Origin: Planococcus sp. ISL-109
GTDB lineage: Bacteria > Bacillota > Bacilli > Bacillales_A > Planococcaceae
Length of the DNA stretch: 64,000 bases
Assembly (NCBI RefSeq): GCF_018613655.1
Contig: NZ_JAGGPW010000004.1
Span: forward strand, 214,627-278,626
Direction: 5' to 3'
Shown here piece by piece: positions 1 to 8,488 of this stretch (position 1 is the stretch's first letter; each line of letters starts with the position of its first letter). A model generated the notes under the pieces. The model was given only the letters and a program-made list of their open reading frames with translations, did no database searches and was not told the origin of the DNA. The position numbers and the translations under genes were made by a program.

Positions 1-1091
1 ATCCTTTAAATGAGGAATTCGTAACTGAGCAAGGCGGAGACTATGCTTCAAACTCTGAAACAATCCTATACAACGGTCCGTTTACTCTAACAAACTGGGA
101 TGGCACTGGCCTGACTTGGACAATGGAGAAAAACGCTGAGTACTGGGATGCTGAAACTGTTCAACTTGACGCAGTCAATGTTGACGTAGTTAAAGAAACA
201 TCAACTGCTGTAAACCTTTACCAATCTGGTGAAAAAGATCGCGTTGGTCTTTCTGGCGAATTCGCTTTGCAATACGCTGAAGATCCAGAAGTTCTACGCG
301 AGCAAGAGCCTGTATTATTCTACTTGAAGTTCAACCAAGAACGTGACGGCGAAGAAACTGCAATGGCTAATGAAAACATCCGTAAAGCGCTTGCTACTGG
401 CTTCAACAAGCAATCCCTTGTAGATGTTGTTCTTGCTAACGGTTCCCTTCCGGCAAACTATTTGGTTCCAACTGAGTTTGCTTTCAACGAAGCAGGCGAA
501 GACTTCCGTGAGATCAACGGAGATATGCTTGGATTCAATGCTGACGAAGCGAAAACTTACTGGGAGCAAGGCCTAGAGGAAATCGGCGAAACAGAAGTGA
601 CACTTGAACTTCTGGGTGGCGATACTGAGCTTGCTGGTAAAATGGACGCTTACTTGAAAGATCAGCTCGAAACAAACCTTGAAGGTTTGACAGTCAACTT
701 GAAAGCTGTACCATTTGGTGTACGCTTAGAGCTTGATGAAGCACAGGATTACGACATCCAAAACTCTGGATGGGGCCCTGACTTCCAGGATCCGATGACA
801 TTCCTAGACCTATTCGTAACTGGCAGCTCACATAACTTGATGTCTTACTCTAATGAAGAGTTTGATACATTGATCGAGCAAGCTAAAGGCGAATTGGCAC
901 AGGATGCTGAAGGACGCTGGGAAGCAATGGCTCAAGCTGAAAAACTCTTAATCGAAGAAGACGCTGCTATCGCACCGATCTATCAGCGCGGTATCATGTC
1001 CCTTCAAAAGCCGTATGTTAACAACATTGTTAAACATCCATTCGGTGGAGATTACAGCTACAAATGGGCTTATATTTCCGGTAAGGAATAA
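1..1091 (+). CDS. oppA: Oligopeptide ABC transporter substrate-binding protein OppA (5'-truncated)
   Basis: Extracytoplasmic solute-binding protein (SBP family 5) of an oligopeptide importer, normally a lipoprotein. The window opens inside the gene: the frame is open from base 3 and about 362 residues are visible, so the signal peptide, lipobox and first lobe are missing. The visible part shows the family core (YNGPFTLTNW near its start, a lysine- and glutamate-rich middle, a YQRGIMSLQKPYV stretch near the end). It is followed by a strong hairpin and then oppB-C-D-F on the same strand, which fixes the role. Whether the ligand is a nutrient peptide, a pheromone or another oligopeptide is not visible. 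Confidence 0.93.
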   Translation, partial: PLNEEFVTEQGGDYASNSETILYNGPFTLTNWDGTGLTWTMEKNAEYWDAETVQLDAVNVDVVKETSTAVNLYQSGEKDRVGLSGEFALQYAEDPEVLREQEPVLFYLKFNQERDGEETAMANENIRKALATGFNKQSLVDVVLANGSLPANYLVPTEFAFNEAGEDFREINGDMLGFNADEAKTYWEQGLEEIGETEVTLELLGGDTELAGKMDAYLKDQLETNLEGLTVNLKAVPFGVRLELDEAQDYDIQNSGWGPDFQDPMTFLDLFVTGSSHNLMSYSNEEFDTLIEQAKGELAQDAEGRWEAMAQAEKLLIEEDAAIAPIYQRGIMSLQKPYVNNIVKHPFGGDYSYKWAYISGKE

Positions 1092-1130
1092 GAATTCCCA
1101 ACTGAATGTACTTTAGGAAAACATAATAGA

Positions 1131-1166
1131 AAGAGAGTATATCAAAGGATTGATATACTCTCTTTT
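1131..1166 (+). terminator. Hairpin between oppA and oppB (attenuator-like)
   Basis: A 14-bp perfect stem (1131-1144 with 1151-1164) with a 6-nt loop, ending in TTTT. It stands between oppA and the rest of the operon. Partial termination here would make more binding protein than membrane complex, a common arrangement for importers. Confidence 0.75.
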
Positions 1167-1274
1167 CTAATGTAAATAAATTCACTGAAAATTAACAGTA
1201 TTATGCTTATTCAGTAAAAAAGCTTATTTTCAGCAAGTCTATGCAATAAAGTGATTTTATTTTGGAGGTGCACC

Positions 1275-2210
1275 ATGGCACGCTATATAGGAAAAAGACT
1301 CATCTACATGTTCATCACGTTAGCGCTTATTGCCACGTTTACATTTTTCTTGATGAAAGTATTACCAGGTTCCCCAATTGCTTCCGCAGATAAATTATCT
1401 CCTGAACAACGGGCAGTCGTAGAAGCACGGTACGGACTGGACCAACCCCTTCCTGTTCAATACTTCAATTACATGTTTGGTTTGCTTCAAGGTGATTTGG
1501 GTATTTCCATTAACCAATTCAAAGGCGCAGACGTAACGGATGTTATTTTAAGTCGCATGGGGCCGTCAGCTCAGATCGGATTCCAAGGTATGGTTCTCGG
1601 AACGTTCCTAGGAATACTGTTCGGAATGGTGGCAGCGCTCAGGCAAAACACATGGGTGGATTATACGAGTACCATAGTAGCGATTATCGGGATATCCATT
1701 CCGTCATTTGTTTTTGCATCCTTGCTTCAATACTGGTTCGGTTTAAAGTGGGATCTGTTCCCAGTGGCGCTTTGGAAAGATGGATTCATGTCGAGCGTAT
1801 TGCCATCGATTGCTTTGGCGATGTTCCCGCTTGCAACAGCAGCCCGGTTTATCCGTACGGAAATGATTGAAGTTCTTGGTTCGGATTACATCACTCTGGC
1901 GAAAGCTAAAGGCGCGAGCGGTTCTGAAATCGCTTTCAAGCATGCATTTCGAAATGCACTGATTCCGTTGGTTACTGTTCTTGGGCCAATGGCAGTCAGT
2001 ATCTTGACAGGTTCTCTTGTAGTCGAGCAAATTTTCGCGATTCCTGGAATCGGTGAGCAATTCGTTAAATCCATAATGGTCAACGATTTCTCTATTATTA
2101 TGGGTACGACGATGTTCTTCTCTGTATTTTTGATTGCAATTATTTTAATAGTAGATATTTTGTATGGCGTCATCGATCCTCGTATTCGTCTTTCAGGAGG
2201 TAAGAATTAA
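1275..2210 (+). CDS. oppB: Oligopeptide ABC transporter permease OppB
   Basis: Inner-membrane permease, 311 aa, one half of the OppBC channel. The N-terminal helix (YMFITLALIATFTFFLMKV) is followed by a long external segment and five more hydrophobic helices. The cytoplasmic EAA loop that docks on the ATPase is visible as AKAKGASGSEIAFKHAFRNA. The ATG at 1275 is chosen because GGAGG (1264-1268) lies 6 nt upstream; an in-frame upstream start at 1251 has no ribosome site. The stop overlaps the oppC start by one base (TAATG), indicating translational coupling. Confidence 0.95.
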   Translation: MARYIGKRLIYMFITLALIATFTFFLMKVLPGSPIASADKLSPEQRAVVEARYGLDQPLPVQYFNYMFGLLQGDLGISINQFKGADVTDVILSRMGPSAQIGFQGMVLGTFLGILFGMVAALRQNTWVDYTSTIVAIIGISIPSFVFASLLQYWFGLKWDLFPVALWKDGFMSSVLPSIALAMFPLATAARFIRTEMIEVLGSDYITLAKAKGASGSEIAFKHAFRNALIPLVTVLGPMAVSILTGSLVVEQIFAIPGIGEQFVKSIMVNDFSIIMGTTMFFSVFLIAIILIVDILYGVIDPRIRLSGGKN

Positions 2211-3229
2211 TGACACAGAATTATGAAAATCTTCCAAAAGATTCTTTTGAACGCATCGCCAGAGATACAGTTCAAGCAGAAAAGATTTCTAAACCGAGTG
2301 TCAGCTTTTGGCAGGACGCTTGGCGCAGTCTAAAGAAAAATAAAGGGGCTATCGTCAGTTTGGTCCTATTCGGCTTTATCGTCATCATGGCGCTAATCGG
2401 TCCGATCCTCAGCCCTTATGAACCGAATGCACAAACCATAACACATGCGAACTTACCACCGAAAATTCCCGTCGTGGAAAATCTGGGTATCTTTAATGGT
2501 GAAGGAAAACTGGGGGGCAAGACCGTCGACTTGTATGAAATGAAGAATGTCGACCAGTATTATTGGTTCGGCACAGATGGCCTTGGCCGTGATATGTTTG
2601 CGCGTGTCTGGAAAGGTACACAAGTATCCTTATTCATCGCTTTCGTAGCAGCAGCGATCGACATGGTAATCGGTGTCATCTACGGCGGAATTTCGGGATA
2701 CTTCGGCGGGCGCATTGATGATGTCATGCAGCGTATCGTCGAGATTTTAACAGGTATTCCAAACTTGGTCGTCGTTATCCTCTTCATCCTCATTATGGAT
2801 CCCGGGATACTCGCGATCATCATCGCCCTGACGATAACCGGCTGGACCGGAATGTCGCGGGTTGTCCGTGGACAAGTTCTTAAGTACAAAAATCAGGAAT
2901 TCGTGTTGGCAGCGCGCACACTTGGTGCGAGCGATAGCCGCATCATCTGGAAACATTTGATGCCGAACGTTCTTGGCGTCATTATCATCAATACGATGTT
3001 TACGATTCCAGGCGCTATTTTCTTCGAAGCATTCTTGAGTTTTATCGGTCTTGGCCTGCAAGCTCCTGATGCTTCTCTCGGGACATTGATCAATGACGGC
3101 TATAAACTGATTCAGTACCAGCCGCACATTTTGCTGTTCCCAGCAGTTGTCCTGAGTTTGATCATGATTGCATTTAACTTGATTGGTGATGGCTTGCGTG
3201 ATGCGCTTGATCCGAAGATGAAAGATTAA
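2210..3229 (+). CDS. oppC: Oligopeptide ABC transporter permease OppC
   Basis: Second permease of the importer, 339 aa. About 45 cytoplasmic residues precede the first helix (GAIVSLVLFGFIVIMALIG), then an extracytoplasmic region and five helices, as usual for OppC/DppC proteins. The EAA loop reads AARTLGASDSRIIWKHLMPN. The start overlaps the oppB stop by one base and is served by TTCAGGAGGTAAGAATTA inside the end of oppB. The last residues (LRDALDPKMKD) are the typical family ending. Confidence 0.95.
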   Translation: MTQNYENLPKDSFERIARDTVQAEKISKPSVSFWQDAWRSLKKNKGAIVSLVLFGFIVIMALIGPILSPYEPNAQTITHANLPPKIPVVENLGIFNGEGKLGGKTVDLYEMKNVDQYYWFGTDGLGRDMFARVWKGTQVSLFIAFVAAAIDMVIGVIYGGISGYFGGRIDDVMQRIVEILTGIPNLVVVILFILIMDPGILAIIIALTITGWTGMSRVVRGQVLKYKNQEFVLAARTLGASDSRIIWKHLMPNVLGVIIINTMFTIPGAIFFEAFLSFIGLGLQAPDASLGTLINDGYKLIQYQPHILLFPAVVLSLIMIAFNLIGDGLRDALDPKMKD

Positions 3230-3244
3230 GGAGGAAAGCCTTAG

Positions 3245-4300
3245 ATGGAAAAGATACTTCAAGTAAAAGACCTCGAACTTTCTTTCCACACATTTGGTGG
3301 TGAAGTGAAGGCGATTCGTGGCGTTAACTTTGATTTATATAAAGGAGAAACTCTGGCAATTGTAGGGGAATCCGGTTCCGGAAAGTCAGTGACAACCAAG
3401 TCGATTATGCGCTTGTTGCCGGAAGCGACTTCTGAATTCAAAAGCGGCGAAATTCTGTTTGGCGGCCGCGATTTGACGAAGCTTAGCGATAAAGCAATGC
3501 AGAAAATCCGAGGAAAAGACATTTCAATGATTTTCCAGGATCCAATGACTTCGCTAAATCCGACGATGCCAGTCGGCCGTCAAATTACAGAGCCGATACT
3601 AAAGCACCAAAAAGTCAGCAAAGACGAAGCGAAAAAAGTAGCAATCGATTTGCTGCGTCTCGTCGGAATGCCGAAACCCGAATTGCGCATGAAGCAATAC
3701 CCGCACCAATTCTCAGGTGGCCAGCGTCAGCGGATCGTTATTGCGATTGCATTAGCCTGCAATCCGCAAATTTTGATTGCCGATGAGCCGACGACAGCAC
3801 TGGATGTAACAATCCAAGCGCAAATTCTGGAATTGATGAAAGATTTGCAGAAAAAAATCGATACATCGATCATTTTCATCACCCACGACCTTGGTGTGGT
3901 GGCGAACGTAGCAGATCGTGTAGCCGTTATGTATGGCGGGAAGATCGTCGAAATCGGTACCGTCGATGAGATTTTCTACAACCCGCAGCATCCGTATACA
4001 TGGGGCCTTCTAAGCTCTATGCCTTCGATGGATGCAGAAGATGCAAAGCTTTACGCGATTCCAGGTACGCCTCCGGATCTTCTCGATCCGCCAAAAGGTG
4101 ATGCCTTTGCTCTCCGCAGCGAATACGCGATGAAGATCGATATGGAACAGCCGCCTCCGTTCTTCAAAGTCAGCGATACACATATGGCAGCAACATGGCT
4201 TCTCCATCCGGATGCTCCGGAAGTCGAGCCGCCGGTAATGGTCATTGAACGGATGAAGAAGTTCCCAGGCAGCCGTTACTATGAAGGGGGCGCAAACTGA
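3245..4300 (+). CDS. oppD: Oligopeptide ABC transporter ATP-binding protein OppD
   Basis: Cytoplasmic ATPase of the importer, 351 aa. Walker A is GESGSGKS (residues 41-48), the ABC signature is SGGQRQR and Walker B with the D-loop is LIADEPTTALD. The C-terminal oligopeptide/dipeptide domain follows (YTWGLLSSMP and beyond), as in OppD/DppD. AAGGAGG precedes the ATG. The TGA stop overlaps the oppF ATG (ATGA-type junction), so OppD and OppF, which form the ATPase heterodimer, are translationally coupled. Confidence 0.95.
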   Translation: MEKILQVKDLELSFHTFGGEVKAIRGVNFDLYKGETLAIVGESGSGKSVTTKSIMRLLPEATSEFKSGEILFGGRDLTKLSDKAMQKIRGKDISMIFQDPMTSLNPTMPVGRQITEPILKHQKVSKDEAKKVAIDLLRLVGMPKPELRMKQYPHQFSGGQRQRIVIAIALACNPQILIADEPTTALDVTIQAQILELMKDLQKKIDTSIIFITHDLGVVANVADRVAVMYGGKIVEIGTVDEIFYNPQHPYTWGLLSSMPSMDAEDAKLYAIPGTPPDLLDPPKGDAFALRSEYAMKIDMEQPPPFFKVSDTHMAATWLLHPDAPEVEPPVMVIERMKKFPGSRYYEGGAN

Positions 4301-5241
4301 TGGCTGAAAAATTGCTTGAAATCCATAACCTGAAACAGCATTTTAATGTCGGAAAAGCGAATGAAGTCAAAGCGGTGGACGGCATTTCCTTTGATATATA
4401 CAAAGGGGAAACTTTAGGCCTCGTCGGGGAGTCGGGCTGTGGAAAATCTACAACAGGACGCTCAATCATCCGGTTATACGATGCGACGGACGGGAAAGTT
4501 CTCTATGAAGGAGAAAGCGTCCACGGCAAAAAGTCCAAAAAAGAATTGAAAAAGTTCAACCGTAAAATGCAGATGATTTTCCAAGATCCTTATGCATCTT
4601 TAAACCAACGTATGAAAGTCATGGATATCATCGCAGAAGGCATTGATATCCACGGGTTGGCGAAAAATTCCACGGAGCGCAAGAAGATGGTTTATGATCT
4701 GTTGGAAACGGTAGGATTGAACAAAGAACACGCCAACCGTTATCCGCATGAGTTCTCAGGCGGCCAGCGCCAGCGTCTAGGGATCGCTCGTGCTCTTGCA
4801 GTCGATCCTGACTTTATCATTGCCGATGAACCGATCTCTGCACTCGACGTATCGATTCAAGCGCAGGTCGTGAATTTGCTGAAAGAATTGCAGGAAGAAA
4901 AAGGCTTGACGTATTTGTTCATCGCGCATGATTTGTCGATGGTAAAATACATTTCAGACCGTATCGGCGTTATGTACTTCGGAAAGCTGGTGGAACTTGC
5001 TTCGGCAGATGAATTATACGAAAACCCGCTGCATCCTTATACGCAATCGTTGCTCTCGGCAATTCCGCTTCCAGATCCAAACTACGAGCGGAACCGGATA
5101 CGCAAAGCCTACGATCCAGCAGTCCATAACTACACAGAAACTGACGACGTGAAAATGCGTGAAATTACACCGAACCATTTTGTTCAATGCTCTGATAAAG
5201 AGTTTGCTGAACTGCAAGAGCGAATGGCCACTAAACAATAA
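4300..5241 (+). CDS. oppF: Oligopeptide ABC transporter ATP-binding protein OppF
   Basis: Partner ATPase of OppD, 313 aa. Walker A is GESGCGKS (residues 43-50), the signature is FSGGQRQRLGIARAL and Walker B is FIIADEPISALD. A short C-terminal oligopeptide domain with LHPYTQSLLSAIP follows. It is the last gene of the operon: its stop is followed within 20 bases by a strong terminator. A GGGGGC ribosome site lies inside the end of oppD. Confidence 0.95.
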   Translation: MAEKLLEIHNLKQHFNVGKANEVKAVDGISFDIYKGETLGLVGESGCGKSTTGRSIIRLYDATDGKVLYEGESVHGKKSKKELKKFNRKMQMIFQDPYASLNQRMKVMDIIAEGIDIHGLAKNSTERKKMVYDLLETVGLNKEHANRYPHEFSGGQRQRLGIARALAVDPDFIIADEPISALDVSIQAQVVNLLKELQEEKGLTYLFIAHDLSMVKYISDRIGVMYFGKLVELASADELYENPLHPYTQSLLSAIPLPDPNYERNRIRKAYDPAVHNYTETDDVKMREITPNHFVQCSDKEFAELQERMATKQ

Positions 5242-5258
5242 TGCAAATCCATAGATTT

Positions 5259-5308
5259 GGAACAAGCGCACGTTGCCAATAGGCTGCGTGCGCTTGTTCC
5301 ATTTTTTT
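5259..5308 (+). terminator. Terminator of the opp operon
   Basis: Stem GGAACAAGCGCACG (5259-5272) pairs with CGTGCGCTTGTTCC (5287-5300), followed by seven T. Classic intrinsic terminator directly behind oppF. Confidence 0.9.
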
Positions 5309-5430
5309 GTAAAAAAGTTCGATTGAGTTAAACAAAAAAATCGGGATTTCTCTTTATTTACTAGTTTAGTCTGTCAAAAGTTTCGTAAAATGGTAGACTG
5401 TAGAAAAGTGGTAAAGGTGTGTGAAGCTCA

Positions 5431-6633
5431 ATGAAATCCATAAAATGGCTTGCTGCAACTGTGTTGCTCTTAGGAGTTGGCAGCACTGCACAAGCAGCTG
5501 AAATGTCTGCAGAGGACTTTTCTACCCGTACATATGAAATAGCCGCAATTGATTCGGGCATACTCGGAACTTCCGACCGTTTTCAGTTCGACTCCGGCTT
5601 GAATTTTGAATACCCGGATGCAGTTCGTGGAATCTTCGTCACCGGAAATTCAGCAGGAGGGGAACGTTTTCCTTCGCTTGTAAGCCTGGTTGACTCAACA
5701 GAGTTGAACGCTATGGTCATTGACATAAAAGAAGATATGGGGCATTTAACTTATGTACCGGATAATGATTCTCCTCTAGCTGAATATGGCATCGGTGAAG
5801 CGTTGATTAAAGATCCCCGCGCGATGCTGGGGCAGCTGGAAGAAAAACAAATCTATCCGATTGCACGCGTCGTCGTCTTTAAAGACACTATTCTCGCAGA
5901 AGAGCGGCCAGATTTATCGTTTACAAGTGGGGACGTAGTATGGAAAAATCGCCGCGGCGAAGCTTTCGTGAATCCGTTCCTCAAGGAAGTTTGGGACTAT
6001 AATATCGAAATCGCTATTGAAGCCGCAAAGCTCGGATTCAAGGAAATCCAGTTTGATTATGTCCGTTTTCCTGAAGGATTTGAACGTCTTGGAGAAGAGT
6101 TGGACTATTCCATGGGCGATTATGCTGAATCGGATTTGGATACTGTGCAGCGCAGAGTAGAGGCAGTGACAGATTTTGTTGCTTATGCACGTGAAAAGCT
6201 GCAGCCTTATGATGTGGATGTTTCCGTTGATATTTTCGGCTACGCTGCTACCTTGCCGGAAGCACCAGGAATCGGACAGAACTTTTCGGAAATCTCAAAG
6301 AATGTTGATGTGATTTCATCGATGATTTACCCTAGCCACTGGACTTCATATTTCGGCATTGCAAAACCCGATCTGGAGCCGTATAATTTAGTGGCACAAT
6401 ATGCCAAAGTTGAAAATGAAGTTCTCGGCCAGCTCGAAAACGCACCTGTGTCGCGTCCGTGGCTGCAAGATTTCACCGCTAGTTATTTAGGGGCGGGCAA
6501 CTACATGCGCTACGGAAAAGCAGAAGTGGAAGCACAAATCCTTGCTTTGAACGATGAAGGCATCGATGAGTTCCTTTTATGGAATGCAGGAAATCGTTAT
6601 TCGCCAGGTGTCGATTATACTCCGCAGCAATAA
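5431..6633 (+). CDS. Secreted DUF4015-type putative glycoside hydrolase
   Basis: 400 aa with an N-terminal signal peptide (MKSIKWLAATVLLLGVGSTA, cleavage likely after AQA), so exported. The mature part resembles the DUF4015 putative glycoside hydrolases, predicted TIM barrels: NAMVIDIKEDMG, GFKEIQFDYVRFPEGF and VSVDIFGYAA look like barrel strands with acidic active-site candidates, and the end has EFLLWNAGNRYSPG. Substrate is unknown; a cell-surface polysaccharide role is an inference. It is monocistronic, between the opp terminator and its own terminator at 6638. The ATG at 5431 follows a weak AGGTGTG site. Confidence 0.75.
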   Translation: MKSIKWLAATVLLLGVGSTAQAAEMSAEDFSTRTYEIAAIDSGILGTSDRFQFDSGLNFEYPDAVRGIFVTGNSAGGERFPSLVSLVDSTELNAMVIDIKEDMGHLTYVPDNDSPLAEYGIGEALIKDPRAMLGQLEEKQIYPIARVVVFKDTILAEERPDLSFTSGDVVWKNRRGEAFVNPFLKEVWDYNIEIAIEAAKLGFKEIQFDYVRFPEGFERLGEELDYSMGDYAESDLDTVQRRVEAVTDFVAYAREKLQPYDVDVSVDIFGYAATLPEAPGIGQNFSEISKNVDVISSMIYPSHWTSYFGIAKPDLEPYNLVAQYAKVENEVLGQLENAPVSRPWLQDFTASYLGAGNYMRYGKAEVEAQILALNDEGIDEFLLWNAGNRYSPGVDYTPQQ

Positions 6634-6637
6634 ACAA

Positions 6638-6677
6638 ACAGCCTTATGCCACAATTACCGGCATGGGGCTGTTTTTT
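6638..6677 (+). terminator. Terminator of the DUF4015 gene
   Basis: ACAGCC-TATGCC pairs with GGCATGGGGCTGT around a short loop, followed by six T, immediately behind the stop codon. Confidence 0.8.
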
Positions 6678-6701
6678 AATGAGAAAGATTCGAATGGTTG
6701 T

Positions 6702-6727
6702 TGAAACCTTTTGAGTGATAAAACGTA
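6702..6727 (+). promoter_or_regulatory. ECF sigma-factor type promoter upstream of spx
   Basis: TGAAAC (6702-6707), exactly 16 bp, then CGTA (6724-6727). This is the -35/-10 layout of SigM/SigW/SigX-type promoters. In B. subtilis spx is known to be transcribed partly by envelope-stress ECF sigma factors, so position and target agree. It lies about 300 bp before the spx start. Confidence 0.6.
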
Positions 6728-7024
6728 CTATATATAGAAGCATTAGTTTCAGATGTTTAATGTAACTGAGAATATTTTTTTCTTAATGACGTTTAATTGA
6801 TAACAGAAGCGGGTAAATTTCTATTGTATAACTTTAACAGTCTTGCAATAAGTATAGCGAGAATGTGACGGAATCAATGTTTTTTTCGTTTTTTTGCGAA
6901 CAACTATATAAACCTGAAACTTAATGTTGTATAATGTTTGTAGAGCTTCTAAACAATAGTGATTCTTATTTAAGAATAGATTCCCATTAGCATCTATGAA
7001 TCCGAAAGGAAGTGCTCCATTATG

Positions 7025-7420
7025 ATGGTTACATTATTCACTTCTCCAAGCTGTACGTCTTGCCGTAAGGCCAAAGCGTGGCTGGAAGAACACGATATTC
7101 CATATACAGAACGCAATATCTTTTCTGAACCTTTGACTATTAGTGAAATCAAAGAAATTCTTCGTATGACTGAGGACGGAACGGACGAAATCATTTCGAC
7201 ACGTTCGAAAATCTTCCAAAAACTGAATGTAGATGTGGAGAGCTTGCCATTGCAACGCCTCTATGAATTAATCCAAGAGCATCCGGGCTTACTTAGACGC
7301 CCGATCATCATGGATGAAAAACGCCTGCAAGTCGGCTATAACGAAGATGAGATCCGCCGTTTCCTGCCACGTAAAGTGCGCGCGTATCAATTGCTGGAAG
7401 CTCAGCGCATGGTCAACTGA
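7025..7420 (+). CDS. spx: Global redox-stress regulator Spx
   Basis: 131 aa, the same length as B. subtilis Spx and nearly identical to it along its length. Spx binds the RNA polymerase alpha C-terminal domain and reprograms transcription under disulfide stress. The redox switch CTSC (Cys10, Cys13) and the RNAP-contact region [14 protein letters not shown] are intact. Two adjacent ATGs occur (7022 and 7025); the second gives the family N-terminus [10 protein letters not shown] and lies 12 nt from AAAGGAAG. Spx is kept low by ClpXP with the adaptor SpxH, which is encoded 5 kb downstream. Confidence 0.97.
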   Translation: MVTLFTSPSCTSCRKAKAWLEEHDIPYTERNIFSEPLTISEIKEILRMTEDGTDEIISTRSKIFQKLNVDVESLPLQRLYELIQEHPGLLRRPIIMDEKRLQVGYNEDEIRRFLPRKVRAYQLLEAQRMVN

Positions 7421-7435
7421 GAATAACTAGAAAAT

Positions 7436-7488
7436 AGCTGTCCGGACTTTATGGCTTGTCATAAGGGATCTATGGGCGGCTTTTCTTT
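7436..7488 (+). terminator. Probable spx terminator
   Basis: GCTGTCC and GGGCGGC can pair with two G-U wobbles around a long loop, and TTTTCTTT follows. Weaker than the other terminators here, but well placed. Confidence 0.45.
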
Positions 7489-7536
7489 ATCTCGCTTTAC
7501 CAGACAATCAGCTCTCACTTCTTTTAAGCGGGAGAT
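7487..7536. repeat. Dispersed palindromic repeat, copy A (partial)
   Basis: Starts TTTATCTCGCTTTA and ends CACTTCTTTTAAGCGGGAGAT, so its ends are inverted repeats (ATCTCGCTT / AAGCGGGAGAT). The same two blocks at the same spacing open copy B at 13698. Intergenic. Confidence 0.5.
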
Positions 7537-7749
7537 TTGTTGTCCTTAGAAGCTCGTTTGAAGATTCTCTTTATCTTGTTTAGTTGCAAAAGTCTGTCGA
7601 TTAGAATAAACTCGAAGGTAATTATCTTCTATATCGCTGTAGGCATAAAAATGTTTTTCTACCTACAGGAAAGGTATAATGAAGACAGTAAAAAATCACG
7701 GCTTTTGAGGGGTTTCCTCTTAGTCCAATCCGAAAAGGAGAGGTGTAAA

Positions 7750-8406
7750 ATGGAAATAGAACGCATTAACGATAACACAGTGAAGTTTTACATTTCCTAT
7801 CTCGATGTCGAAGAGCGAGGGTTTAGCCGTGACGAAATATGGTTTAACAGAGACAAAAGCGAAGAGCTTTTCTGGGAAATGATGGATGAGGTCAATGAAG
7901 AAGCCGATTTCGTTATGGAAGGACCATTGTGGATCCAAGTCCAGGCTATGGACAAAGGGCTTGAAGTCACCGTCACACGTGCACAATTAACAAAAGATGG
8001 GCAAAAACTTGATTTGCCGGATGACATAGAAGAACGCCGCAAAATGTTTGCGGGAGAAGAAGTAGAGTCACAGGAATTTGACGAGTTCGAACCGGTTTAC
8101 GATGACACCGATAAGAAAAAGCTTGAATACTCGTTTATCCTCTCTGAAGTGGAAGAACTGCTGCCGATTGCTAAAAGGCTTATGTATGTTCCACTAGACA
8201 CAGCACTCTACCATTTCGAAGGAAAATACTTCTTGCACATTGCGTTTGATGAAATCTTGCATTCTGAAAAAGACATGAAAGATCAATTGAGTGTCATTAC
8301 GGAATACTTGCAACAATCCCCGGTGACGATTCATCGTCTTGAAGAATACGGCAAGCCAATCTTTAAAGAAGACGCTTTAGCGAACGTGCTGCATTATTTC
8401 GGCTAA
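7750..8406 (+). CDS. mecA: Adaptor protein MecA
   Basis: 218 aa, exactly the B. subtilis MecA length. MecA is a ClpC adaptor: its N-terminal domain captures substrates such as ComK and its C-terminal domain activates ClpC. The N-terminal block MEIERINDNTVKFYISYLDV, an acidic linker (about residues 95-120) and a C-terminal domain ending with TIHRLEEYGK and ANVLHYFG are as in the family. The ATG at 7750 is chosen because AAAAGGAGAGG lies just upstream and it gives the family N-terminus. It is followed by its own terminator and then coiA. Confidence 0.96.
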   Translation: MEIERINDNTVKFYISYLDVEERGFSRDEIWFNRDKSEELFWEMMDEVNEEADFVMEGPLWIQVQAMDKGLEVTVTRAQLTKDGQKLDLPDDIEERRKMFAGEEVESQEFDEFEPVYDDTDKKKLEYSFILSEVEELLPIAKRLMYVPLDTALYHFEGKYFLHIAFDEILHSEKDMKDQLSVITEYLQQSPVTIHRLEEYGKPIFKEDALANVLHYFG

Positions 8407-8433
8407 AAAACCTCCTAACTAGAGGTTTTTTTT
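8405..8433 (+). terminator. mecA terminator
   Basis: AAAAAACCTC (8405-8414) pairs with GAGGTTTTTT (from 8422) over a 7-nt loop, ending in a T-run. It begins at the mecA stop codon. Confidence 0.85.
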
Positions 8434-8488
8434 ATTGCGTAAATTTGCTGTCAATCGTAGACTGAAAAAAAGGAGAGTGATTCATATA

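Larger units (their letters stand above)
6634..7024. other. 391-bp intergenic region upstream of spx
   Basis: No gene seen. It holds the upstream terminator, an ECF-type promoter (6702-6727), an isolated TATAAT at 6930-6935 without a good -35, and a T-rich stretch (6880-6896). The length and several promoter-like elements suit a gene with multiple stress promoters. Confidence 0.6.
7421..7749. other. 329-bp intergenic region between spx and mecA
   Basis: Holds the probable spx terminator, a copy of the dispersed repeat (7487-7536) and a TATAAT at 7675-7680 about 70 bp before mecA. An open frame runs from 7537 into mecA, but the part before 7750 lacks a ribosome site and does not look like MecA. 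Confidence 0.55.

Noticed and set aside
2747-3289. 180-codon minus-strand frame opposite oppC and oppD
   Set aside because: Charged, low-complexity translation typical of antisense of permease genes; no start signals.
7022-7420. spx start at the first of two tandem ATGs
   Set aside because: The second ATG gives the conserved N-terminus [10 protein letters not shown] and the family length of 131 aa; both starts are within reach of the ribosome site, so the difference is one residue.
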